Assembly (NCBI GenBank): GCA_947628025.1
Contig: CANQYH010000174.1
Coordinates: 1 to 6,620, forward strand
Origin: an uncultured Lachnospiraceae bacterium
GTDB lineage: Bacteria; Bacillota; Clostridia; Lachnospirales; Lachnospiraceae
Direction: 5' to 3'
Length of the DNA stretch: 6,620 nt
This document shows positions 1 through 5,096 of the stretch, in pieces (the stretch's first letter is position 1; the number at the start of each line of letters is the position of its first letter). The position numbers were made by a program, and so were the translations under genes. The notes under the pieces are model-generated. The model saw only the letters and a program-made list of their open reading frames with translations, was not told the DNA's origin and ran no database searches.

Positions 1-1
1 T

Positions 2-427
2 CTGCGCGATCAGGAGACAGAGCTTGCGGAAGCCCGCCTTCGGGTAGAACGGGGATTGGTGGATCCGGACAATGTGGCCCCCACCACTTTTGGCCCCGGC
101 GGTTTTAAAGACCCGGAGGCGCTGCTTTACTGGCTGGAGTGCAACCGGCCGCCTTATGACCCTGTATTGTCCCACGGCGATTTCTGCCTGCCGAATATAT
201 TTCTGACCGAAACAGGAATCGGCGGCTTTATCGACCTGGGCGATGCGGGAGCCGGCGACCGGTGGCGGGATATCGCGCTCTGCCATCGGAGCCTGCGGAA
301 TAATATGAATGGAAAGTATGCGTCAAAGAAACGGGCAGAAAACGCGGACCGACTGTTTGACGCACTGGACATTAAGCCGGATGCGGAAAAACTGAGGTGG
401 TATCTGCTGTTGGACGAACTATTCTGA
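2..427 (+). CDS. APH(3')-type aminoglycoside phosphotransferase, C-terminal part (5' truncated by window)
   Basis: The reading frame is open from the first bases of the window to TGA at 425-427. The 141 visible residues are the C-terminal half of an aminoglycoside O-phosphotransferase, which transfers the gamma-phosphate of ATP to a hydroxyl of kanamycin/neomycin-type drugs in the cytoplasm. Visible motifs are the catalytic loop HGDFCLPN (residues 58-65 of the fragment, Asp60 the catalytic base and Asn65 a metal ligand) and FIDLG (76-80, Asp78 the Mg ligand), followed by DRWRDIAL. The last residues, LLDELF, match the usual C-terminus of APH(3') enzymes, so the 3' end is intact. About 120 N-terminal residues, including the ATP-binding lobe, lie outside the window. 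An internal TTG at 56 is not a real start because homology continues upstream of it. Family assignment is firm. Drug specificity cannot be read, and many chromosomal homologues are not proven resistance genes. Confidence 0.93.
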   Translation: MRDQETELAEARLRVERGLVDPDNVAPTTFGPGGFKDPEALLYWLECNRPPYDPVLSHGDFCLPNIFLTETGIGGFIDLGDAGAGDRWRDIALCHRSLRNNMNGKYASKKRAENADRLFDALDIKPDAEKLRWYLLLDELF

Positions 428-432
428 TACCG

Positions 433-525
433 GGAAAAGGCATCCGCTGCTGTAAAGAAACCAAAGAAAAGGGTGCGGATATCGCCTTGTTTCCGGAAAT
501 ACGGGGCAGCGGCTATACCATCCCC
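433..525 (+). pseudogene. Carbon-nitrogen hydrolase (nitrilase superfamily) N-terminal remnant
   Basis: Read in the frame of position 433, about 31 codons resemble the segment near the N-terminus of nitrilase-superfamily amidohydrolases. A helix (GKGIRCCKETKEKGADI) leads into the first conserved strand ALFPE and then GYTIP. The Glu of ALFPE corresponds to the first residue of the Glu-Lys-Cys triad. There is no start codon with a ribosome binding site, and the similarity stops abruptly after about 525. The frame then runs on to 663 without any recognisable family sequence, and no Lys or Cys part of the triad follows. I read this as the stump of a deleted gene caught between the phosphotransferase and the regulator. 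It begins within a few bases of the phosphotransferase stop, which suggests a deletion or recombination joint there. Because it is so short, chance resemblance is not excluded. Confidence 0.5.
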
Positions 526-574
526 CGTGCCGGAAATAAACGGACTTTCGGCGGCAAAACCCCAAAAACGGGTC

Positions 575-603
575 TTCTCAAAATCGGTCAACGGCCTTAT
601 GAT
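575..603 (+). promoter_or_regulatory. Candidate sigma-A promoter of the TetR regulator
   Basis: TTCTCA (575-580, 4 of 6 consensus bases) is separated by exactly 17 bases from TATGAT (598-603, 5 of 6). Transcription would start near 610, giving a leader of about 43 bases before the ATG at 653. It is the only well-spaced pair I found between the phosphotransferase and the regulator. It is inferred from pattern only. Confidence 0.4.
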
Positions 604-652
604 AAAAGCAGACAAATACCGAAACCGGACAACATTTACGGAGGCAACGGCC

Positions 653-1327
653 ATGAACGATAAATTTTTCGCGCTTCCCCAGGAAAAACAGCAGGCCATC
701 TTAAACGCCGGCTACCGGGTATTCTCGCAGAATACTTACAAAAACAGTCCCATGAGCCAGATCGCCGGCGCAGCTGGGATCAGTAAATCCCTGCTGTTCC
801 ACTACTTCCGCAATAAAAAAGAGCTGTACCTGTTCCTGTGGGACAACTGCGCCCGTTTCACACTCGATTACCTGAACCGCTATCAATGCTACGAACAGAG
901 AGACCTGTTCGAAAGTATGTACCGCGGCATGCAGGCGAAGATGGCGATCCTCAGACAGTACCCGGACATGGGGCGCTTTACCATCCGGGCCTTTTATGAG
1001 ACCGACCCGGAAATCAGCGCCGCCATCCAGGAGATCTCCAGCCGTTATTTTGATTTCACGGCCGTCCATACCCTTTTAAACCTGGAGCCGCAGCAGTTTC
1101 GCCCCGGTCTGGATATCCCGATGATGTACCGGGACATGTATTTAGCGTCAGAGGGGTATCTCTGGGAAATGACCCAGCGCGGGGACGTGGATTTCGAACA
1201 GATGGAAACGGATTTTTCCAGGCTCATGGACTTCTGGAAAAGCATCTACCTGCGCACTCCGGAAAATGCAGAAGAACCTGCGCACAGCGGCCCTGATACG
1301 GACGCAGTGCAGGACGGGCCAACATAG
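653..1327 (+). CDS. TetR/AcrR family transcriptional regulator
   Basis: A 224-residue DNA-binding regulator of the TetR/AcrR family. The N-terminal three-helix domain spans about residues 9-60. Its helix-turn-helix is MSQIAGAAGISKSLLFHYF (34-52), followed by the typical NKKELYLFL start of helix 4. The rest (about 65-200) is a helical ligand-binding and dimerisation domain, and the last 22 or so residues are an acidic, Pro/Gly-rich tail. The frame is open back to 473, but ATG 653 is chosen because GGAGG (640-644) lies 8 bases upstream and the homology begins there. It precedes an ABC ATPase and permease on the same strand by 112 bases. By analogy with many such clusters it probably represses the exporter and responds to a transported compound. 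The ligand is unknown. Confidence 0.93.
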   Translation: MNDKFFALPQEKQQAILNAGYRVFSQNTYKNSPMSQIAGAAGISKSLLFHYFRNKKELYLFLWDNCARFTLDYLNRYQCYEQRDLFESMYRGMQAKMAILRQYPDMGRFTIRAFYETDPEISAAIQEISSRYFDFTAVHTLLNLEPQQFRPGLDIPMMYRDMYLASEGYLWEMTQRGDVDFEQMETDFSRLMDFWKSIYLRTPENAEEPAHSGPDTDAVQDGPT

Positions 1328-1401
1328 ACTGAACCAACGCAGACCAGTCCAGACCGTAACTAAAATGACCGTACTTTTGCACGGCCATACGACATTTCAC
1401 A

Positions 1402-1418
1402 GGCAGACGGCCTGCCGT
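1402..1418 (+). promoter_or_regulatory. Inverted repeat upstream of the ABC ATPase; candidate operator or leader hairpin
   Basis: The 112-base gap between the regulator and the ATPase contains two overlapping small inverted repeats: GGCAG-5-CTGCC (1402-1416) and ACGGC-CT-GCCGT (1407-1418). They lie just before the AAAGGAG ribosome binding site (1424-1430). They could be a binding site for the TetR protein encoded next door or a small RNA hairpin near the start. I see no convincing separate promoter in this gap, so the genes may be one transcript. Confidence 0.3.
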
Positions 1419-1439
1419 TTCAAAAAGGAGAAACGATCC

Positions 1440-2483
1440 ATGGAAGCGATCCGTACAGACGCCCTCACCAAAACTTACGGAAAAGCCAGAGGCATCCTCG
1501 ACCTGAACCTTTCGGTCCGCGAGGAAGAATTTTTCGGCTTCATCGGTCCCAACGGCGCGGGGAAAAGCACGACCATCCGCACGCTTTTGGGATTTCTGCG
1601 CCCCACTTCCGGCAGCGCCTCCCTTTTGGGAATGGATCTCCGAACCGGCCGGGAAGAGATCCTAGCCCTGACCGGCTATCTGCCCTCGGAGGTCGCTTTC
1701 TACCCCGGTATGCGGGTCGGAGAACTCCTGGAACTATCCGCCCGCCTGCGCCGGGAAGCCCGCCGTCCTGCTTCTCTTCTCCCCCACCGCCGCGAAAAAA
1801 CATCCGGCCGCCGCAATACGTCCCGCTCCGATCCATTGCGGACCGACGAAACCGCGCGGCGTCTGGAACAGCTCTGCAGCGCCGGCGCTCTCTGCGAGCG
1901 CTTGCGCCTGGATCCCGGACGCAGGATCGACGAACTGTCTTTCGGGAACCGCAAAAAGGCCGGCATCGTCTGCGCGCTCCAGCACCATCCCCGACTCCTG
2001 ATCCTGGACGAACCCACCAGCGGCCTGGATCCCCTGATGCAGCGGGAATTTTTCGATATCCTGGACGAATTCCACCAGGCCGGAGCGACCATTTTCCTGT
2101 CCAGCCACATTCTCTCCGAGATCCAGCGCCACTGCACCCGCGCCGCGATCCTGCGGGAGGGCCGTGTCATCGCATGCGGGGAAGTCGGCAGCCTGATGAA
2201 GACCGGCGCCAGACGCGTTACATTCCGCGGCCAGGCGCCCATATCCGCTCTCTCCGGCCTTAAAGACCTGCACCGGCACGACGGCGCCGCCAGCTTTTTA
2301 TACGACGGCGAACTGAACCGCCTCCTGTCTGTGCTGGCGGCCGGGGACATCCGGGACCTGTCCATCACGGAGCCGGACCTCGAAGAAGTTTTTCTGCATT
2401 ATTACACGGACGGCGGCGAAGATCCGGCGGAGTCCGGCAAGGACGCGCCGTTACAAACGATCTCCGGGAGGAACGAGCCATGA
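1440..2483 (+). CDS. ABC transporter ATP-binding protein (ABC-2 exporter)
   Basis: A 347-residue cytoplasmic ATPase that powers the permease encoded next to it. Motifs in order: Walker A GPNGAGKST (36-44), a Q-loop region LPSEV (81-85) in which the usual Gln is Ser, signature LSFGN (166-170) in place of LSGGQ, Walker B LLILDEP (186-192), D-loop SGLD (194-197) and H-loop His223 (SSH). The altered Q-loop and signature are, to my knowledge, usual in this exporter subgroup, so they do not argue for inactivity. Residues about 107-137 form an Arg/Ser/Pro-rich segment between Q-loop and signature that looks longer than in typical relatives. A C-terminal accessory region follows the core (about 257-347). 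ATG 1440 is chosen because AAAGGAG ends 9 bases upstream; the open frame upstream of it overlaps the regulator gene. The stop overlaps the permease start by ATGA, indicating translational coupling. The substrate is unknown. Confidence 0.93.
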   Translation: MEAIRTDALTKTYGKARGILDLNLSVREEEFFGFIGPNGAGKSTTIRTLLGFLRPTSGSASLLGMDLRTGREEILALTGYLPSEVAFYPGMRVGELLELSARLRREARRPASLLPHRREKTSGRRNTSRSDPLRTDETARRLEQLCSAGALCERLRLDPGRRIDELSFGNRKKAGIVCALQHHPRLLILDEPTSGLDPLMQREFFDILDEFHQAGATIFLSSHILSEIQRHCTRAAILREGRVIACGEVGSLMKTGARRVTFRGQAPISALSGLKDLHRHDGAASFLYDGELNRLLSVLAAGDIRDLSITEPDLEEVFLHYYTDGGEDPAESGKDAPLQTISGRNEP

Positions 2484-3268
2484 CGCTGATCAAACATGAA
2501 TGGAAACAGGGACGCGCCGCTTTTTTGATCTGGACCGGCTCGATCGGACTGCTTTTAGGGTTCTGCATCTTTCTGTTTCCGGAAATGAAAGGACAAATGG
2601 AGGATGTCAGCGCACTTTTCGCTTCCATGGGCAGCTTCACGGCGGCGTTCGGCATGGACCGGCTGAACATCAGCTCCCTGACCGGCTTTTACGCCGTCGA
2701 ATGCGGCAGCGTGTTGGGGCTGGGCGGCGCTTTTTTCGCCTCTCTGACCGCCGCCGGTCTGCTCTCCAAAGAAGAGCGCGGCAAGACCGCGGAATTTCTT
2801 CTGGCCCATCCCCTGTCCCGGACGAAGATCGTCACGGCGAAGTTCCTGTCCCTGCTGTCGCAGATCGCCGCCATGAACCTGGCGCTGCTGGGTCTGGCCG
2901 CCGCATCCATGCTCCTGATCGGCGAAGAGATCCCCGTAAAGGAACTGCTTTTGCTGCATCTGGCCTACTTTCTGATGCAGCTGGAGCTGGCCGGGATCTG
3001 CTTCGGCCTCTCCGCGTTCCTGCAAAGAAGCGGCGCGGGCATCGCGCTGGGGCTGGCCGCCATGACATACTTCCTGAACCTCATCTCCAATATCACGGAA
3101 AGCGCCCATTTTCTCCGGCCGTTTACGCCGTTCGCCTACTGCGAGGGTGCCGATATCGTAGAAAAGGGCGGCCTGAATCTCCCTCTGGTCTTCTGGGGCC
3201 TGCTCTGGGGCGCGGTTGGGATCGCGGCCGCCTACGCGCATTACTGCCGAAAGGACATTGCGGTCTGA
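2480..3268 (+). CDS. ABC-2 type transporter permease
   Basis: A 262-residue integral membrane protein, the transmembrane partner of the preceding ATPase. About six hydrophobic segments are visible, near residues 13-33, 72-94, 124-147, 156-180, 185-203 and 234-255. The cytoplasmic loop between the first pairs carries EERGKTAEFLLAHPLSRTKI (98-117), a pattern typical of ABC-2 permeases and thought to contact the ATPase. The start ATG overlaps the ATPase stop (ATGA), and GGAGG (2467-2471) lies 8 bases upstream within the ATPase gene. A single permease suggests it works as a homodimer with two ATPase copies. It likely exports a drug, peptide or lipid-like compound controlled by the upstream TetR protein. 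The substrate cannot be read from sequence. Confidence 0.9.
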   Translation: MTLIKHEWKQGRAAFLIWTGSIGLLLGFCIFLFPEMKGQMEDVSALFASMGSFTAAFGMDRLNISSLTGFYAVECGSVLGLGGAFFASLTAAGLLSKEERGKTAEFLLAHPLSRTKIVTAKFLSLLSQIAAMNLALLGLAAASMLLIGEEIPVKELLLLHLAYFLMQLELAGICFGLSAFLQRSGAGIALGLAAMTYFLNLISNITESAHFLRPFTPFAYCEGADIVEKGGLNLPLVFWGLLWGAVGIAAAYAHYCRKDIAV

Positions 3269-3290
3269 GGGCAAGTTCATTGCCGCCGCA

Positions 3291-3336
3291 CTGCTGGGCC
3301 TAAATTTTGCGGCGCGTACCCCAGCGGTTTCATTTT
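3291..3336 (+). terminator. Candidate terminator of the exporter operon
   Basis: CTGCTGGG (3291-3298) can pair with CCCAGCGG (3320-3327), giving eight pairs with one G-U, a 21-base loop and then TTTCATTTT. It lies 22 bases after the permease stop. The T-run is interrupted and the loop is large, so strength is uncertain. A second, AT-flanked hairpin at 3389-3440 followed by T residues could serve as backup on the plus strand. Confidence 0.35.
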
Positions 3337-3410
3337 CGCCCAAGATTAGAAACAAACAGTAGCGCTAATAATATAACTTCTGTGTAAGAAAGTCCGAAAT
3401 ACTCCACCAT
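3330..3410 (-). CDS. Small hydrophobic peptide, candidate type I toxin-like
   Basis: A 26-codon frame on the minus strand, from ATG (3410-3408) to TGA (3332-3330). The ribosome binding site AAAGGAG (3423-3417) is perfect and sits 6 bases upstream, far better than chance. The peptide starts MVEYFGLSYTE, continues as the hydrophobic run VILLALLFV (12-20) and ends NLGRK, giving one short membrane segment and a basic tail. That organisation is seen in type I toxin and putative holin-like toxin peptides, but I cannot name a family and the segment is short. The ribosome binding site and start codon lie in the loop of a 9-bp inverted repeat, which could limit translation. It lies 159 bases downstream of the nuclease-like gene on the same strand and could share its transcript. 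No antisense RNA promoter was identified. It may equally be a leader peptide or non-coding. Confidence 0.4.
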   Translation of the reverse strand: MVEYFGLSYTEVILLALLFVSNLGRK

Positions 3411-3440
3411 TTAAAACTCCTTTATAAAATATCGGACTTT
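3389..3440. repeat. Perfect 9-bp inverted repeat enclosing the mini-gene start
   Basis: AAAGTCCGA (3389-3397) and TCGGACTTT (3432-3440) are exact reverse complements separated by 34 bases. Read on the minus strand, the loop contains AAAGGAG and the ATG of the 26-codon frame, so folding would hold the translation start in a loop. Read on the plus strand, the stem gains two more pairs (one G-U) and is followed by T residues, so it could also act as a terminator for transcription coming from the exporter operon. A further purine tract, GAGGAGG (minus, 3449-3443), lies just upstream of the stem without a usable start codon behind it. Confidence 0.6.
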
Positions 3441-3569
3441 TTCCTCCTCGGTTTTTGTAATCTTATAGTTCAAAATAAATCGAAACTTTTGAAGCACTTG
3501 GACGATACAGGTATGTAAAATCTACGTCGATATATAGCAGAGAGGCGGTGTGCAATACTGGTCTAAATG
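3411..3569 (-). other. Non-coding gap with a 36-codon open stretch, possible gene remnant
   Basis: Between the nuclease-like gene and the mini-gene, one minus-strand frame is open from 3521 to TAA at 3413-3411, directly abutting the ATG of the mini-gene (TAAATG). Its last residues, KTEEEKVRYFIKEF, look like the amphipathic end of an ordinary protein. However, the only in-frame starts are GTG and TTG without ribosome binding sites, and a TAG closes the frame upstream. It may be the 3' stub of a lost gene, part of the mini-gene leader, or chance in AT-rich DNA. I see no terminator directly behind the nuclease-like gene. Confidence 0.25.
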
Positions 3570-4682
3570 TTACGCGTTTTTAGCTTGCAGTTCTTCAATT
3601 ATACTGCATCTTAAAACCGAAATATCTTCGTATGATTGTATATCATCCAGATCATAAATTTTTTTCAACGATTTATCATGATTACTGTATATATAGACGT
3701 TTTCTGTGTCTATAACCAAAACATTGTTACTGCAAACATTGTCATGCACATCACGCTTACCGTCCAATATTAGCGTATCCAATTCGCAATAAGACTCTAA
3801 TTGAGCAAATATATCCCGCTCCGCAAAAACAGACAGCTTGATCTCGACAGGCAAATATTTATCATTCAGCTTGATGACATTGTCGACGAATGTTGTCTTT
3901 GACCGTCTCTTTTTGCACGGACATTCTTTGTAAATGGTCTTTAAATCGCCGAGATATTTCAAAAGTCTGTTCACATAGAATGTTCGAAATTGTGTCTCAA
4001 GGAAAAAACTTCGTCTGTACCTGTTCACGATTTCTATCCAGTTATCATCGCTGATTTTTGACAGCGGCATAGGTTCCGCGACTGAATTGAGAAAATAATC
4101 CTCGACAACAGCATTTTTTGAAAGTATCAATTTCTTCATAAATTCAAAATCCTCGCCAAACAAAGGCGTGATACTGCTCTGCCGCGATATAACTATTTTT
4201 TGATTAAATTCAGATATATCGATTGGGGTTTCCAAAAGGAAAATCGAATCGATGGGCGCGTAAATATTGCTTTTCCAGTGATATTCAACATCACTTGGAT
4301 CATATTCTACCTCACCCGATATCCTGCCGATTGCGAATATCTTACCTCCGTATATATTGTATAACTTTTTCGCGCGAATCAGCGCGTTCATCATAAGCCA
4401 GAATTCATCGTTTGTATAATTTGAACGTTCAGATAAAAGCTGTTTTCTTAAACGAGATATTTTTTGAAAAGCTGTCTTTGCGTGCATGAAAAACACAATG
4501 TCGCTCTTCTTGCACCATTTGGGCGCAGTCCATGAGTTTATTCTTTTTTCATAATCAAATTCCATTCTATCAAAATCGCATCCGAGAAGCATTTCAAGAT
4601 TGAACGATCTTGCAAAATCATATACTTCAGCGAGCGTTGTTGGAAACGAAACATTCGAAATATAGGACTGTACGTAAAACAT
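3570..4682 (-). CDS. EVE/PUA-like domain fused to PD-(D/E)XK nuclease-like domain; candidate restriction enzyme
   Basis: I do not recognise this as a named gene. Numbered from ATG 4682 (370 residues), the N-terminal half reads like an EVE/PUA-like fold. There is an opening strand MFYVQSYISN, then KKSDIVFFMH (58-67), a helical insertion (about 68-110), GGKIFAIGRISG (112-123), HWKSNIYAPIDSIFLLETPI (135-154) and RQSSITPLFGEDFEFMKKLI (167-186). Known EVE-like domains bind modified bases. The C-terminal part has a PD-(D/E)XK signature with Asp267 (FVDNVI), Glu280 and Lys282 in PVEIKLS, then Gln294 and Tyr298 as QxxxY (AQLESY), as in RecB-like nucleases. Together this suggests cleavage of modified DNA or RNA. 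The frame opens at TTG 4730, but nothing like a ribosome binding site precedes that; GGGGA lies about 10 bases before ATG 4682, which I prefer. The gene is AT-rich unlike its neighbours, suggesting horizontal transfer. The nuclease call is moderate, and the EVE call is weaker. Confidence 0.7.
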   Translation of the reverse strand: MFYVQSYISNVSFPTTLAEVYDFARSFNLEMLLGCDFDRMEFDYEKRINSWTAPKWCKKSDIVFFMHAKTAFQKISRLRKQLLSERSNYTNDEFWLMMNALIRAKKLYNIYGGKIFAIGRISGEVEYDPSDVEYHWKSNIYAPIDSIFLLETPIDISEFNQKIVISRQSSITPLFGEDFEFMKKLILSKNAVVEDYFLNSVAEPMPLSKISDDNWIEIVNRYRRSFFLETQFRTFYVNRLLKYLGDLKTIYKECPCKKRRSKTTFVDNVIKLNDKYLPVEIKLSVFAERDIFAQLESYCELDTLILDGKRDVHDNVCSNNVLVIDTENVYIYSNHDKSLKKIYDLDDIQSYEDISVLRCSIIEELQAKNA

Positions 4683-4717
4683 ATACTTAATTCCCCAATT
4701 CTTCCTTTTTATAACTC

Positions 4718-4798
4718 CAGATGCATGCAAGTGATAACGATCCGTTTATAACTTTTTTACAATGTTTAGCATTTCATTCTTCTTGTGCATTGCATCTG
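4718..4798. repeat. Imperfect inverted repeat in the leader of the nuclease-like gene
   Basis: CAGATGCATGCA (4718-4729) is the reverse complement of TGCATTGCATCTG (4786-4798) apart from one bulged base, giving 12 pairs around a 56-base loop. If transcription starts at the extended -10 at 4889-4897, this structure lies within a leader of about 200 bases. It ends about 35 bases before ATG 4682 and covers the alternative TTG start. It could be a leader fold or a paired protein-binding site. No known riboswitch is recognised. Confidence 0.45.
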
Positions 4799-4885
4799 CA
4801 ACTTTGCTGAGCGTGACGAATCAGCGTCGAGAAAAAGAAATACTCAATTCTTTTTTTAGAAAATAATTCATGCTTACAATATGAA

Positions 4886-4981
4886 TTAATTATACCACAT
4901 CATCTAACTTTTGGAAGAAAATTCTAAAGATTCTGCTCCATTATTTTTTGTAAGCGCAGATTGTCGGTGTGGTATCCTTAA
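4886..4981. repeat. Spaced inverted repeat overlapping the candidate promoter
   Basis: TTAATTATACCACA (4886-4899) and the reverse complement of TGTGGTATCCTTAA (4968-4981) agree at 12 of 14 positions, with an exact 8-base core ATACCACA. The arms are 68 bases apart. The left arm contains the extended -10 of the nuclease-like gene, so the pair could be an operator bound by a dimeric regulator, or terminal repeats of a degenerate element. It could also be chance. Confidence 0.3.
4889..4897 (-). promoter_or_regulatory. Extended -10 promoter for the nuclease-like gene
   Basis: On the minus strand TGGTATAAT is a perfect TATAAT preceded by the TGn extension. The best -35 at 16 bases spacing is TTCCAA, only 3 of 6 consensus bases, but an extended -10 can work with a weak -35. 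Transcription would begin near 4882, leaving a leader of about 200 bases ahead of ATG 4682. Confidence 0.5.
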
Positions 4982-5011
4982 CTATACGAAACTCCCCCGT
5001 CATAACTGTAC

Positions 5012-5068
5012 AAAACAGAAAGCCTGCCCGGCAAGATGCGGTTCACCTTGCCAGGCAGGCTTTCTGTT
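5012..5068 (-). terminator. Rho-independent terminator of fucI
   Basis: AACAGAAAGCCTGCCCGGCAAG (arm 5014-5035) pairs with the arm at 5047-5068 over 22 positions with a single C-A mismatch, closing an 11-base loop. Read on the minus strand it lies 28 bases after the fucI stop, and the hairpin runs into TTTT (5015-5012), the expected terminator layout. Read on the plus strand there is no T-run. It also marks the point where base composition changes to AT-rich. Confidence 0.85.
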
Positions 5069-5096
5069 GACAATTATAAAAATTTCCGAACGCTTA

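Larger units (their letters stand above)
4731..5013. other. AT-rich intergenic region upstream of the nuclease-like gene
   Basis: This stretch between the start of the nuclease-like gene and the fucI terminator has no convincing gene. On the minus strand there are two tiny frames, MNYFLKKELSISFSRR (4874-4824) and MHKKNEMLNIVKKL (4791-4747). Both are in the same frame as the nuclease-like gene but separated from it by stops, and neither has a clear ribosome binding site. They may be leader peptides, relics of a longer N-terminus, or chance. The region also holds the candidate promoter and the inverted repeats listed separately. No tRNA or known RNA family was recognised. Confidence 0.5.

Noticed and set aside
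81..231. Loss of function in the aminoglycoside kinase
   Set aside because: The catalytic Asp, Asn and metal-binding Asp are all present and the C-terminus is complete; the gene is only cut by the window edge.
473..652. N-terminal extension of the TetR regulator to an upstream start at 473
   Set aside because: The family begins near MNDKFF, and GGAGG is placed correctly for ATG 653; the upstream codons overlap the hydrolase remnant and promoter candidate.
1266..1439. N-terminal extension of the ABC ATPase into the regulator gene
   Set aside because: The extra residues have no ABC-like sequence, and AAAGGAG precedes ATG 1440 at good spacing.
2500..3303. Second plus-strand open frame over the permease
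   Set aside because: It is Arg-rich shadow coding in another frame and lacks membrane segments or known motifs.
2555..3355. Long minus-strand open frame opposite the permease (266 codons)
   Set aside because: The translation is Gln/Arg/Ala-rich shadow sequence of a GC-rich gene, with no domain and no ribosome binding site; the permease on the other strand is clearly real.
4683..4730. TTG start at 4730 for the nuclease-like gene
   Set aside because: No ribosome binding site precedes it, and it lies in the arm of the leader inverted repeat; ATG 4682 begins the first predicted strand. It remains possible, adding 16 residues.
4961..4988. Plus-strand promoter TTGTCG-16-TATACG
   Set aside because: Both elements match only 4 of 6 consensus bases, and no plus-strand gene follows.
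3340..5010. CRISPR array, tRNA or transposon ends within the AT-rich block
   Set aside because: No regularly spaced repeats, no tRNA cloverleaf or T-loop sequence, and no transposase or long terminal inverted repeats at the composition boundaries.
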